From: Eubacteriales bacterium
Lineage (GTDB): Bacteria; Bacillota; Clostridia; Lachnospirales; Lachnospiraceae
Length of the DNA stretch: 35,930 nt
NCBI GenBank assembly: GCA_030536575.1
Contig: JAUNPS010000041.1
Span: forward strand, 1-35,930
Direction: 5' to 3'
Shown here: piece by piece, positions 16,287-24,256 of the stretch
How positions within the stretch are numbered: the stretch's first letter is position 1
Layout of the letters: the number at the start of each line of letters is the position of its first letter
Program-made: the position numbers and the translations under genes
The notes under the pieces: model-generated
Told to the model about the DNA's origin: nothing
Database searches by the model: none
Seen by the model: only the letters and a program-made list of their open reading frames with translations

Positions 16287-17282
16287 ATGTTCAATTTCAA
16301 CGAAGAAGCAGTCAGAAAAGAACACGAAAACGGCGTCAGCATCATTGCAAAGACTCAGGAAGCAGTCGACCAGATCTGCAGGGAAGGCTATAAAAACATT
16401 TTTTACATTGGAATTGGCGGGACGATTCTCTATGCGGGACAAATGGGCCACATCGTGAAGGAAGCGGGCTCTACCATTCCTCTGTTCATGGAAAATGCGG
16501 CGGATTTCTGCCTGGTAGGGAATCCCCACTTCGGGAAAGACTCCATCGTAGCCATCGCATCCATTTCCGGCGATACGAAAGAAGTTGTGGCGGCCGTTGA
16601 CCAGGCGCACGCGGCTGGCGCGAAGGTAATCGGTTATGTGGAGAAAGAGGGAAGTCCCCTTTATGAGAAAGCCGACTACCTCATCACCACCGTAGGCGGA
16701 GAATATTACTTCTGGTATACCGTTACCCTGCGCTTTATGGCAAACGCAGGCCAGTTTCCAAAGTATGACCAGTTCATGGCCGAGATCGTGAACATGCCGA
16801 AGAACGTCGTGGAAATTTATAAGAAATCCGATGCCAAAGCGAAAGAGTTCGCGGATAAATACTGCGACTCTCCGCTGACCTATCTGGTCGGAAGCGGAAA
16901 CCTGGAAGACTGGGCTACCTGCTACGGGATGTGCATTATGGAAGAAATGCAGTGGATGCGTACCCGTCCCATCTCCGCCGCGAATTTCTTCCACGGCACC
17001 CTGGAAGTCATCGAACGGGACATTCCGGTTATTCTGATAAAAGGAGAGGATAAAACCCGTCCGGAGATGGAGCGCGTAGAGAACTTTGTTCAGACGATCA
17101 GCGCAAATGTTACCGTGTTTGATACAAAGGACTACGAGCTGGAAGGGATCAGTGACGAGTTCCGCGGCCTGCTGGCCCCGATCGTGATGCGCAGCGCATT
17201 CCAGAGAGTTTCTACCCATCTGGAGCATAACCGCCGCCATCCGCTGGCCATTCGGAGATACTATCGGAGACTGGATTACTAA
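16287..17282 (+). CDS. SIS-domain deglycase, FrlB/FraB-like (paralogue 1)
   Basis: This 331-residue protein has two sugar-isomerase (SIS) domains. Members of this group cleave 6-phosphorylated Amadori products (such as fructoselysine 6-phosphate) to glucose 6-phosphate and an amine in the cytoplasm. Visible marks are FYIGIGGTILYAG (39-51), SISGDTKEVV (92-101) and the C-terminal HPLAIRRYYRRLDY, the usual FrlB ending. E220 (in EEMQW) and H236 (in FFHG) are 16 residues apart, the same spacing as the catalytic Glu and His reported for Salmonella FraB. It differs from the other two paralogues by N233 where they have Glu (GEFFHGP), so substrate choice may differ. TCAAGGAGGA precedes the ATG at 16287; the longer frame from 16221 runs through the promoter. 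Confidence 0.88.
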   Translation: MFNFNEEAVRKEHENGVSIIAKTQEAVDQICREGYKNIFYIGIGGTILYAGQMGHIVKEAGSTIPLFMENAADFCLVGNPHFGKDSIVAIASISGDTKEVVAAVDQAHAAGAKVIGYVEKEGSPLYEKADYLITTVGGEYYFWYTVTLRFMANAGQFPKYDQFMAEIVNMPKNVVEIYKKSDAKAKEFADKYCDSPLTYLVGSGNLEDWATCYGMCIMEEMQWMRTRPISAANFFHGTLEVIERDIPVILIKGEDKTRPEMERVENFVQTISANVTVFDTKDYELEGISDEFRGLLAPIVMRSAFQRVSTHLEHNRRHPLAIRRYYRRLDY

Positions 17283-17326
17283 AACAGGAATTTTATGGAT
17301 TTCCCTGGGCTCTTACTGAAAATGAC

Positions 17327-17398
17327 TTGCATGGCTACCTGCAAAATGGTATAATTGTCTTAAAAATGTATATGATATGGCCTAATACATGTTATAAT
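17327..17398 (+). promoter_or_regulatory. Promoter and putative autoregulatory operator of the first GntR gene
   Basis: TTGCAT (17327-17332), a 17-base spacer and TATAAT (17350-17355). Downstream, TAATACATGTTATAAT (17383-17398) matches 14 of 16 bases of the site at 25417-25432. This position in front of a GntR gene suggests autorepression. No terminator separates it from the deglycase gene, so read-through is possible. Confidence 0.7.
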
Positions 17399-17439
17399 GA
17401 ATTACACTATGCGGGGAAGGTTATGAAAAGGAGGAGCCA

Positions 17440-18183
17440 ATGGGAAAACTAAAAAAAGATTCAAGCGTAGCTTTATACCAGCAGCTTGTAAATGAAATCA
17501 AAGAACAAATACAGTCCGGAGAACTGAAAGCCGGCGACCGCCTCATGACCGAAATGGAACTGAGCCGGGAATACGATATCAGCCGCATCACTGTGCGCAA
17601 AGCCATCGAAATTCTCGTAGAAGACGAAATTCTGGTCAAAAAGCAGGGAATCGGCACATTCGTTGCGGAGAAAAAGCTGACCAGAGACGCGGGGATCTTT
17701 ATGGGATTTACAAGGAGCTGTATCCTGGACGGGAAGACTCCCAGCACCCGGCTCCTGTCTGCGGAGTTGGTGCGCGCCAGCGCTTCTGATATCAGGGAGC
17801 TGAATATGGCAGAAGGGGAAAAGGTAATTCGTCTGCGCCGTCTGCGCTTTTGCGACGGCACGCCGGTTCTGGTGGAAGAGAATCACTTTTCTCAGAAATA
17901 TGCCTATCTTCTTGGGGAGGAACTGGAAGGTTCTTTATATGAAATTTTGGAAAAGCACGGAACTTATACCGTTGGCGGAAAACGGAGAGTCAGCATTTGT
18001 TATGCCACGCAGGAGGAAAGCGAGCTTCTGAACGTGACAGAAAAAGACGCGCTCCTGCTTATGAAGGACACCTGTACCAACTCGGAGAATGAGCCGGTCC
18101 ATACCTGTAAAAGCGTGATAAATCCCCGTCTCTATGAGCTTGTGATCGCCAGTTCGCCGGAATGTGGATGGGAGAAAGTATGA
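17440..18183 (+). CDS. GntR-family regulator with UTRA domain (HutC subfamily), FrlR-like (1)
   Basis: This 247-residue repressor has an N-terminal winged helix: ALYQQLVNEIKEQIQSG, then EYDISRITVRKAI and the wing KKQGIGTFV (residues about 8-75). The rest (about 90-240) is a UTRA effector domain, which in this subfamily binds phosphorylated sugars or amino-sugar derivatives. AAGGAGGAG precedes the ATG. Its final TGA overlaps the start of the epimerase gene as ATGA. A product or intermediate of the Amadori pathway is the expected inducer, by analogy with FrlR. It is only moderately similar in sequence to the second GntR protein at 26471. Confidence 0.92.
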   Translation: MGKLKKDSSVALYQQLVNEIKEQIQSGELKAGDRLMTEMELSREYDISRITVRKAIEILVEDEILVKKQGIGTFVAEKKLTRDAGIFMGFTRSCILDGKTPSTRLLSAELVRASASDIRELNMAEGEKVIRLRRLRFCDGTPVLVEENHFSQKYAYLLGEELEGSLYEILEKHGTYTVGGKRRVSICYATQEESELLNVTEKDALLLMKDTCTNSENEPVHTCKSVINPRLYELVIASSPECGWEKV

Positions 18184-19019
18184 TCACAATCCAAAAATCA
18201 CAGATTGCTGTGATGAACATCCAGTACCGCTATTTTCCGCTGGAGAAGTTCCTGGACGACGCTGTGGCGAACCAGGTACAGAATGTGGAACTTTGGGGCG
18301 CCTCCCCGTTTTTCCACATAGAAGATATGACTTACCGGGAGGTCCAGCAGGTGCGCCGGGCCATCGAGTCCAGAGGGCTTCGTCTGGTCTGCCTGACGCC
18401 GGAACAGTGCGTGTATCCGGTGAACCTGGCGGCCCCCACTGGTACGGCCCGCCGCCGGAGCCTGAAATTTTTTGAGGATAACCTGCGGGCGGCCGCGGAA
18501 CTTGGGACACAGAAAATGCTGGTGACGACCGGGTTTGGCTATTTCGACGGAAGCGACCGGGAGGAGGCCTGGAAGTGGGCGCGGGAAGGCCTTTTTGATC
18601 TGGCCGAGCTGGCGCAGGCGCATGGCGTGACCCTGGCACTGGAGGTCCTGCGCCGGGACGAGAGTAACCTGGTGTATAATCTGCCGACCCTGCTGCAAAT
18701 GCTGCAGGAGCTGGATCATGGAAGCATCGGCGGGATGATCGATACCATACCCATGGCCCTTGCGGGGGAACGGCCGACGGATTACTTAAAGGCCCTGGGG
18801 GAACGGCTGGTGCATGTCCACTTTATTGACGGTGCGCCGCGGGGACATCTGGCCTGGGGCGACGGCGTGCTGGATATGAAGGGCTACCTGGAGGAATTTT
18901 CCGCATATGGATACCAGAACGCGCTTTCCCTGGAGATCACGGATGGGAGATATTATCTGGACCCGACCGCGTCCGTGAAGCAGAGCATCGATGCGCTCTA
19001 TGCGGTTCTGGAGCATTGA
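18180..19019 (+). CDS. TIM-barrel sugar epimerase/isomerase, FrlC-like
   Basis: This 279-residue protein belongs to the xylose-isomerase/AP-endonuclease-2 superfamily. Likely metal ligands are E155 (TLALEVL), D188 (GGMIDTI), H214 (HVHFIDG) and E252 (LSLEIT). VELWGASP (36-43), LTPEQ.VYPVNL (72-83) and RDESNLV (159-165) resemble FrlC, which interconverts fructoselysine and psicoselysine at C3. The start forms ATGA with the end of the GntR gene, and the upstream in-frame ATG at 18162 is inside that gene. Placed between a deglycase and a kinase gene, it probably feeds a C3-epimeric Amadori compound into the pathway. The exact substrate is not proven by sequence. Confidence 0.82.
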   Translation: MITIQKSQIAVMNIQYRYFPLEKFLDDAVANQVQNVELWGASPFFHIEDMTYREVQQVRRAIESRGLRLVCLTPEQCVYPVNLAAPTGTARRRSLKFFEDNLRAAAELGTQKMLVTTGFGYFDGSDREEAWKWAREGLFDLAELAQAHGVTLALEVLRRDESNLVYNLPTLLQMLQELDHGSIGGMIDTIPMALAGERPTDYLKALGERLVHVHFIDGAPRGHLAWGDGVLDMKGYLEEFSAYGYQNALSLEITDGRYYLDPTASVKQSIDALYAVLEH

Positions 19020-19045
19020 AATTTTCGAAAAGATACCGAAATGAC

Positions 19046-19104
19046 AAAGAGATGTGTTTTGAAAGGAACAAGATGTTCTATGACAACACATCTCTTTCTT
19101 TTTG
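19046..19104 (+). terminator. Rho-independent terminator after the epimerase gene
   Basis: A perfect 13-bp stem AAAGAGATGTGTT/AACACATCTCTTT (19046-19058 with 19085-19097) is capped by a smaller hairpin GAAC-AAGAT-GTTC, followed by CTTTTTGCGTTTTTTT. It ends the deglycase/GntR/epimerase unit. Confidence 0.88.
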
Positions 19105-19235
19105 CGTTTTTTTATGACAAAGAGGTTTTGAGAAAATTTCGGGGAAAATATTATTTTTTGTTGTGAAAAATAACCAAAAAAATAATGCTGATATAATGCA
19201 TATAGACAAAATGTACGGAACCGATGAAAAATTCA

Positions 19236-19269
19236 TTGATTTTTGTAATAAGACATTATATAATGATTA
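19236..19269 (+). promoter_or_regulatory. Promoter with palindromic operator of the kinase/ABC operon
   Basis: TTGATT (19236-19241), 17 bases, TATAAT (19259-19264). The -10 box lies inside the perfect palindrome CATTATATAATG (19254-19265). The longer ACATTATATAATGATTA (19253-19269) is repeated exactly at 25274-25290 in the promoter of the second deglycase, which argues for co-regulation by a repressor covering the -10 box. Confidence 0.82.
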
Positions 19270-19310
19270 CATGATAAAAAAGACAAACAGAAAATCGGGA
19301 GGAAACGTTT

Positions 19311-20207
19311 ATGATTAAGGTTTTGGGACTTGGAGATAACGTGGTGGATAAATATATGCATACCAAAACCATGTATCCGGGCGGAAACGCTTTGAACATT
19401 GCAGTTCTGGCGAAGCTCTTCGGAATCGAATCCGGCTACTTCGGGGTATTCGGAGACGATGCGGCTGCGAAGCATGTATATCGGACGATTTGTGATTTGG
19501 GGCTGGATGTTTCCTACTGCCGTTTTTATCACGGAGAGAATGGTTACGCGGAGGTACGGCTGGACGACGGCGACCGTGTTTTTGTCGGATCAAATGGCGG
19601 AGGCGTTTCAAAGACGCATCCCATTGATACTCTGACAGATATGGAATTAGATTACATTGCAGGTTATGACGTGTGCCACACCAGTATTTTCAGCTATGCA
19701 GAAGAGGTTCTCCCGGCGCTGCGGAAGGCGTCCCCCTTCCTCTCCTTCGATTTTTCGAACCGTTACGATGAAGACTATCTAAAACGCTGCTGTCCCTATA
19801 TCGATATGGCGGCGATTTCCTGCGGCGATATGCCAAAGGAGGAGATTATCGCCCAGATGGAGCGGATTGCTGATTATGGATGCAAACACATTGTAATGGC
19901 AACCAGAGGATCGAAGGGTGCATTTCTGATGGTAGACGGGAAATTTTATGAGCAGTCCCCCTGCCTGGTGGAAGCGAAGGATACGATGGCCGCAGGCGAT
20001 TCCTTCATTACCAGTTTTTTGATCAATTATGTAGACGGCATGAAGGATGCGGTAGACTTTTCCGAAGCGTCTGGAAAACGCGGCGTGACTGAAAAAGAAA
20101 CGTATCAGGACATGCTGGTAAAAACCAGTCTTTACCGTGCGGCTGTGTTCGCAGCCGGGAACTGCCAGCGAGACGGTTCCTTTGGATTCGGCAAGAAATT
20201 TGAGTGA
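19311..20207 (+). CDS. PfkB-family sugar kinase, fructoselysine 6-kinase (FrlD)-like
   Basis: This 298-residue cytoplasmic kinase probably phosphorylates the imported Amadori compound at O6, making the substrate for the deglycases. The N-terminal PfkB signature is PGGNALNIAVLAK (23-35). The C-terminal one is KDTMAAGDSFITSFL (223-237), with D230 as the catalytic base next to the anion hole. GVFGDDA (45-51) also fits the family. Length is slightly above FrlD of Escherichia coli and close to other ribokinase-fold enzymes. GGGAGG precedes the ATG. It is the first gene of a five-gene operon with the importer and a PHP protein. Specificity is inferred from the context rather than from unique residues. 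Confidence 0.85.
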   Translation: MIKVLGLGDNVVDKYMHTKTMYPGGNALNIAVLAKLFGIESGYFGVFGDDAAAKHVYRTICDLGLDVSYCRFYHGENGYAEVRLDDGDRVFVGSNGGGVSKTHPIDTLTDMELDYIAGYDVCHTSIFSYAEEVLPALRKASPFLSFDFSNRYDEDYLKRCCPYIDMAAISCGDMPKEEIIAQMERIADYGCKHIVMATRGSKGAFLMVDGKFYEQSPCLVEAKDTMAAGDSFITSFLINYVDGMKDAVDFSEASGKRGVTEKETYQDMLVKTSLYRAAVFAAGNCQRDGSFGFGKKFE

Positions 20208-20211
20208 TATT

Positions 20212-20228
20212 AAAAGCGCGTGGCTTTT
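20212..20228 (+). other. Small intercistronic hairpin
   Basis: AAAAGC and GCTTTT pair around GCGTG directly after the kinase stop. It has no T-run and may only stabilise or separate the kinase and binding-protein parts of the mRNA. Confidence 0.35.
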
Positions 20229-20263
20229 GATATAGAGAATGAAAAGTATAAGGAGGTAACAAA

Positions 20264-21571
20264 ATGAAGAAGAGAGTATTAAGCGTGTTACTGGCAACTT
20301 CGATGGTGGCAACCATGGCAGCGGGAGCATCCGCCCTGACCGTATCCGCAGAAGAGAAGAAGACCATTAAATTCTTCCACCGTTTCCCGGATGAACCGTA
20401 TAACAGCTTCATCGAAAGCAAGATCGCAGAGTACGAGGAAGCCCATCCGGACATCGATATCGTGGTGGAAAGCGCCCAGAACAACCCGTATAAAGAAAAA
20501 CTGAAAGTGGTTGTTGGCGGAGACGACTGCCCGGATATCTTCTTTAGCTGGTGCGGCGAGTTTACCGAGCGCTTCATCCGTGAGGATCTGATCCTGGATC
20601 TGACTCCATATCTGGAAGCGGATACCGAATGGAAAGAATCACTGATGGAATCCCAGATGGTAAACTATACGCTGGATAACGGCATGGTATATGGAATCCC
20701 GTTCCGTCTGGATGCGAAGCTGTTCTTCTATAACATCGACCAGTTTGAAGAAGCGGGCGTAGAGGTTCCGACGACATGGGACGAACTGGTAGAGGTATGT
20801 GAGAAGCTGCAGGAGGCGGGCTTTACGCCGATCGCTTATGGAAATCAGGATCTGTGGCCGTCCGCACACTACATTGGCACGCTGAACCAGATGCTTGTCA
20901 GCGACGAAGTGAGAGCCGTAGACTATACGCCGACCACAGGCGCCTTTACCGATCCGGGTTACCAGACGGCGCTGGAGTATTATGAGAAGCTGATCCCGTA
21001 TTTCAATGAGAATTCGAATGGTATCACCGCAGATATGGCACGTTCGAATTTCTGCATGGGAATGGGTGCAATGTACTATGCGGAAGTTATTGAAATCCCG
21101 TATATTTCTGATCCGACTTCCGGACTGAATCCGGATCTGAATTACGGAATGTTCAAATTCCCGGAGATTGAAGGGCCGGGCAACCCGAACATCTTAACCG
21201 GCGTACCGGAAGGCTTTGTCGTTTCTTCCAAGACGGAGTATCCGGACGAATGCGTAGAATTCCTGAAATGGTTCCTTGGAAAAGAAGTTGGTACGGAACA
21301 GGCACAGACCATCGGCTGGTTTAACGCGTCGATCGGCACCACCGAGGGCGTAACCGACCAAACCCTGCTGGATGCTTACAATGTCATCACAAGCGCGGAA
21401 GAGATGGGGCCGTGGTTTGACAATGCGCTGTATTCTACCGTTTGCGACGAATACCTGACCGCAGCGTCTGACCTGACGAACGGCGATGTAACTCCGGCGG
21501 AAGCGATGGAGAAGATTCAGGCAAAAGCCCTGGAAGCACAGACTCTGGCTGCACAGACGACCGAAGAATAA
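20264..21571 (+). CDS. ABC transporter solute-binding protein (family 1), FrlO-like
   Basis: This 435-residue binding protein should capture the Amadori compound outside the cell. It has a Sec signal (KKR, hydrophobic core, ALTVSA-EEKK) with cleavage near residue 30. As in the first importer of this window there is no lipobox cysteine. The mature chain shows the standard family layout: IKFFHRFPDEPYN near the start, GGDDCPDIFFSW, and PTTWDELVEVCEKLQ in the hinge-proximal domain. AAGGAGG precedes the ATG. It follows the kinase gene by 56 bases and precedes two permeases. In B. subtilis frlONM encodes an analogous importer next to frlB and frlD. Confidence 0.9.
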   Translation: MKKRVLSVLLATSMVATMAAGASALTVSAEEKKTIKFFHRFPDEPYNSFIESKIAEYEEAHPDIDIVVESAQNNPYKEKLKVVVGGDDCPDIFFSWCGEFTERFIREDLILDLTPYLEADTEWKESLMESQMVNYTLDNGMVYGIPFRLDAKLFFYNIDQFEEAGVEVPTTWDELVEVCEKLQEAGFTPIAYGNQDLWPSAHYIGTLNQMLVSDEVRAVDYTPTTGAFTDPGYQTALEYYEKLIPYFNENSNGITADMARSNFCMGMGAMYYAEVIEIPYISDPTSGLNPDLNYGMFKFPEIEGPGNPNILTGVPEGFVVSSKTEYPDECVEFLKWFLGKEVGTEQAQTIGWFNASIGTTEGVTDQTLLDAYNVITSAEEMGPWFDNALYSTVCDEYLTAASDLTNGDVTPAEAMEKIQAKALEAQTLAAQTTEE

Positions 21572-21609
21572 TCGCAGGAATTATCACAAAATCATAAATA
21601 ACTGAATGC

Positions 21610-21643
21610 GGCAGGCATCCCGCCGGGAGGTGGTGTGCCTGCC
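21610..21643 (+). other. Intercistronic hairpin between binding protein and permease genes
   Basis: GGCAGGCA (21610-21617) pairs with TGCCTGCC (21636-21643), with an inner TCCC-GCC-GGGA hairpin. There is no T-run. As in the first importer, it probably protects the binding-protein message and raises its level over the permeases. Confidence 0.7.
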
Positions 21644-21691
21644 CTTATTATAGGAAATGATAACGTAAAACAGAAAGCTGGTGAGCATTTT

Positions 21692-22567
21692 ATGAGAACC
21701 AAAAAGTATACGCCTTATTTATACATGCTGCCTGGATGCGCTATGGTTTTACTCTTTGTGTATATCCCGGTTATAGCAAACTGCGTGTATAGTTTTTTCA
21801 GACTTTCGTCTTACTCCTCCGGAATGAAATTCGTAGGGTTTGACAATTACGTGAGATTTTTTACCAATGAAACATTCTGGATCATGATACGGAATAATGT
21901 TCTGTACTGCGTGATCTCCCTGATCGTGCAGGTGGGATTCGGCACAGTGGTTGCTTTGCTTCTGGAAAGTAAGCTGGCAGGAAGGTTTCAGAATGTGTTC
22001 AGAAATATCTATTACATTCCCGCACTGATTTCCCTGACTGCGGTAGGCCTGATGTTTACGTTCGTGTACGAGCCGAACCTGGGGCTTTTGAACTCAGCGC
22101 TGAAAGCGCTTGGGCTTTCCAACTGGACACAGTCCTGGCTGGGCGACTCGAAGCTGGCGATCTTCAGCATTATTGCAATGAGCCAATGGCAGTTTACCGG
22201 ATACATTACCCTTCTGATGGTAGTGGCATTCCAGAACATTTCGACGGATTATATCGAGGCGGCGGAAATCGACGGGGCAGGCCCGGTCAGAAGAGCGATC
22301 AGCGTGATGATTCCGTTGGCGAAGGAGCAGCTTTTGGTTTGCTCGATCATTACGATCATCGGCGCATTTAAGCTGTTCACGGAGGTTTATTCTACGACGG
22401 CGGGCGGCCCTGGAAATAGCTCGCAGGTATTGGGCCTGTTCTTGTACCAGAATGCATTCCTGCATGACGACCTGGGGATGGCAGCCGTTACCGGTGTCTT
22501 TATTTTCGTGATTACAATGATACTGTCCATTATCCAGATTAAGGTTACGAAATCCGGCGAAGTATAA
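21692..22567 (+). CDS. ABC transporter permease, MalF type, FrlN-like
   Basis: This 291-residue pore subunit has about six membrane segments, starting at LYMLPGCAMVLLFVYIPVI. The EAA loop is DYIEAAEIDGAGPVRRAISV. The ATG at 21692 has GGTGAG six bases before it and gives the normal short basic N-terminus (RTKKYTPY). A GTG at 21635 would place the start inside the upstream hairpin and is rejected. It lies 11 bases before the partner permease. No ATPase gene is present in this cluster either. Confidence 0.9.
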   Translation: MRTKKYTPYLYMLPGCAMVLLFVYIPVIANCVYSFFRLSSYSSGMKFVGFDNYVRFFTNETFWIMIRNNVLYCVISLIVQVGFGTVVALLLESKLAGRFQNVFRNIYYIPALISLTAVGLMFTFVYEPNLGLLNSALKALGLSNWTQSWLGDSKLAIFSIIAMSQWQFTGYITLLMVVAFQNISTDYIEAAEIDGAGPVRRAISVMIPLAKEQLLVCSIITIIGAFKLFTEVYSTTAGGPGNSSQVLGLFLYQNAFLHDDLGMAAVTGVFIFVITMILSIIQIKVTKSGEV

Positions 22568-22578
22568 GGAGGGGTTCT

Positions 22579-23403
22579 ATGAAAAAAAAGACTGTGCTGA
22601 AAGTCCTTTTAAACCTCTTTTTCGTGTTTCTGGCGCTGATCATTCTGCTGCCGATGGCATGGATGATCATAAATTCCTTAAAGACGAATCAGGAGATGTT
22701 TAAAAATTCTCTGGCCCTTCCGGCAGTGCCGCAGTTTAACAACTGGGTGAAAGCATGGAATTCCGGGCTTTATAAGTATTTTGGAAACTCGTTGATCGTC
22801 AGCGGCGCATCCCTGCTCGGGATTCTGGTCTTGTCGTCCCTGCTGGCCTACGGGCTGACGCGCTTCCAGGCGAAGGGGAGCAATGTTATTTTTCTGATTG
22901 TTCTGGGGGGAATGGCGCTGTCGGAGCAGGTAGCTCTGGTGCCGCTGTATAAGATTCTGAAAGCAATGCATATTTATAATACTTATTGGGCGCTGATCCT
23001 GCCTTATGTGGCGTTCCGGATTCCGTTTACCGTGTTTTTAATGCGGTCGTATTTTATCGCGATCCCAAGAGAGCTGGAAGAGGCGGCTGTTGTGGATGGA
23101 TATAACAGTTTTCAGATTTTCCTGAAGATCATTGTGCCGATCAGCAAACCGATTTTTGCATCCTGTGCCATTGTCTGCCTGAACCACGTGTGGAACGAGT
23201 TCCTGTTTGCCAATGTCTTTTTGGAGAGCAAAGCTCTGATGACGATTCCGATCGGCCTGATGACCTTCAAAGGCGATCTGCGTGCGGATTATACGACAAT
23301 GCTTGCAGGGATCATTATCGCATCGCTGCCGATGATCATTCTGTTCCTGTGTATGTCAAGGCAGTTTGTGCGCGGCCTGACTGCGGGTGCGGTGAAGGGG
23401 TGA
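22579..23403 (+). CDS. ABC transporter permease, MalG type, FrlM-like
   Basis: This is the second pore subunit, 274 residues, about six membrane segments. The EAA loop is LEEAAVVDGYNSFQIFLKII and the protein ends RGLTAGAVKG, as MalG-type permeases do. AAGGAGGGG precedes the ATG. Its last four bases overlap the GTG start of the PHP gene (GTGA), so the PHP protein is probably made by translational coupling. Confidence 0.92.
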   Translation: MKKKTVLKVLLNLFFVFLALIILLPMAWMIINSLKTNQEMFKNSLALPAVPQFNNWVKAWNSGLYKYFGNSLIVSGASLLGILVLSSLLAYGLTRFQAKGSNVIFLIVLGGMALSEQVALVPLYKILKAMHIYNTYWALILPYVAFRIPFTVFLMRSYFIAIPRELEEAAVVDGYNSFQIFLKIIVPISKPIFASCAIVCLNHVWNEFLFANVFLESKALMTIPIGLMTFKGDLRADYTTMLAGIIIASLPMIILFLCMSRQFVRGLTAGAVKG

Positions 23404-24209
23404 GAAAAATCAGATACGATTATCATGTACACAGCAGCATTTCCCCGGACGGACGCGCTTCGATGGAAGAAATGTGTGAGAGCGCGATTGAAAAGGGAAT
23501 GGAGGAAGTGGTTTTTACCGACCACTATGAGTTCTACGCCCATGGAGTCACGCGCCAGTGGTTTCATGAAGAGTACCTGAAACGGTATTTTGAGACTGTG
23601 GGGCGCTGCCGGGAGCAGTTCGCAGGAAGGCTGACGGTAAAGAGCGGGATGGAATACGGACAGCTTCATCTGTATCCGGAAAGGACGGCGGATTTTGTAA
23701 AAAGCCATCCCTATGACTTCGTCCTGGGCGCGGTCCATAAGATTGAAAATGTAGATTTGGCTCAAATCACGGTCACGAAGGAAAATGCGGAGTGGATCGG
23801 GGATGCGTATTACTATCATTTGCTGGAGTTGTCCGAGGTGGGCGAGTTTGACTGCATCGCCCATCTGGACTACTTTAAAAAGCATTGTGCGAAACAGGGA
23901 CTGCCGGATCTTTACGAGAAATATCAGCCGTTCATAAAAAAGGTTTTGGAGAATGTAATTAAGAGAGGGAAGGGCATTGAGCTGAACACCGCCTGCATGG
24001 GCGGAGTGCTGGAGGAAACGATGCCGGGGCCGCCAACGCTGGCGCTTTATAAAGAGCTGGGGGGAACGATCGTGACAGTAGGGTCGGATTCCCATAGGCC
24101 GGAGCGGATCGGGTATGGGTTCGACGCGGTGTACCAGGAACTGAAAAAGGCGGGTTTTCGAGCGGTGGCGACGTATCAGAACAGGATTTGTACGCTGAAG
24201 GCTTTTTAG
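23400..24209 (+). CDS. PHP-domain phosphoesterase, histidinol-phosphatase-like
   Basis: This 269-residue protein of the polymerase-and-histidinol-phosphatase superfamily uses a trinuclear metal site. Visible ligands are H9 and H11 (YDYHVHSSISPDG), the Glu in SGMEYGQ, the His in GAVHKIE, FDCIAHLDYF, and the C-terminal GSDSHRPERIG. HisK-type members release phosphate from small phosphomonoesters. I chose the GTG at 23400, which overlaps the permease stop as GTGA; no other start lies near the HxH motif. No histidine biosynthesis gene is near, so a true HisK role is unlikely. Its place at the end of the kinase/importer operon suggests dephosphorylation of a pathway by-product such as a dead-end sugar phosphate. 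That is inference. Confidence 0.85.
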   Translation: MRKIRYDYHVHSSISPDGRASMEEMCESAIEKGMEEVVFTDHYEFYAHGVTRQWFHEEYLKRYFETVGRCREQFAGRLTVKSGMEYGQLHLYPERTADFVKSHPYDFVLGAVHKIENVDLAQITVTKENAEWIGDAYYYHLLELSEVGEFDCIAHLDYFKKHCAKQGLPDLYEKYQPFIKKVLENVIKRGKGIELNTACMGGVLEETMPGPPTLALYKELGGTIVTVGSDSHRPERIGYGFDAVYQELKKAGFRAVATYQNRICTLKAF

Positions 24210-24218
24210 AAATGACAT

Positions 24219-24246
24219 GGGGCGCGGTTCTTTCGAACCGCGCCCC
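24219..24246. terminator. Strong hairpin between convergent genes
   Basis: A perfect 12-bp GC-rich stem GGGGCGCGGTTC/GAACCGCGCCCC with a TTTC loop lies between the PHP gene and the second deglycase. T-runs on both sides are poor, so it may work as a bidirectional terminator or as an end-stabilising structure. Confidence 0.7.
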
Positions 24247-24256
24247 GTATTGCTGA

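Noticed and set aside
16146-17240. A 364-codon minus-strand frame opposite deglycase 1
   Set aside because: It mirrors the sense gene's codon pattern and shows no motif of its own.
23400-24209. A histidine-biosynthesis role for the PHP protein
   Set aside because: No other histidine gene is near and it is coupled to a sugar importer; family membership alone does not support the role.
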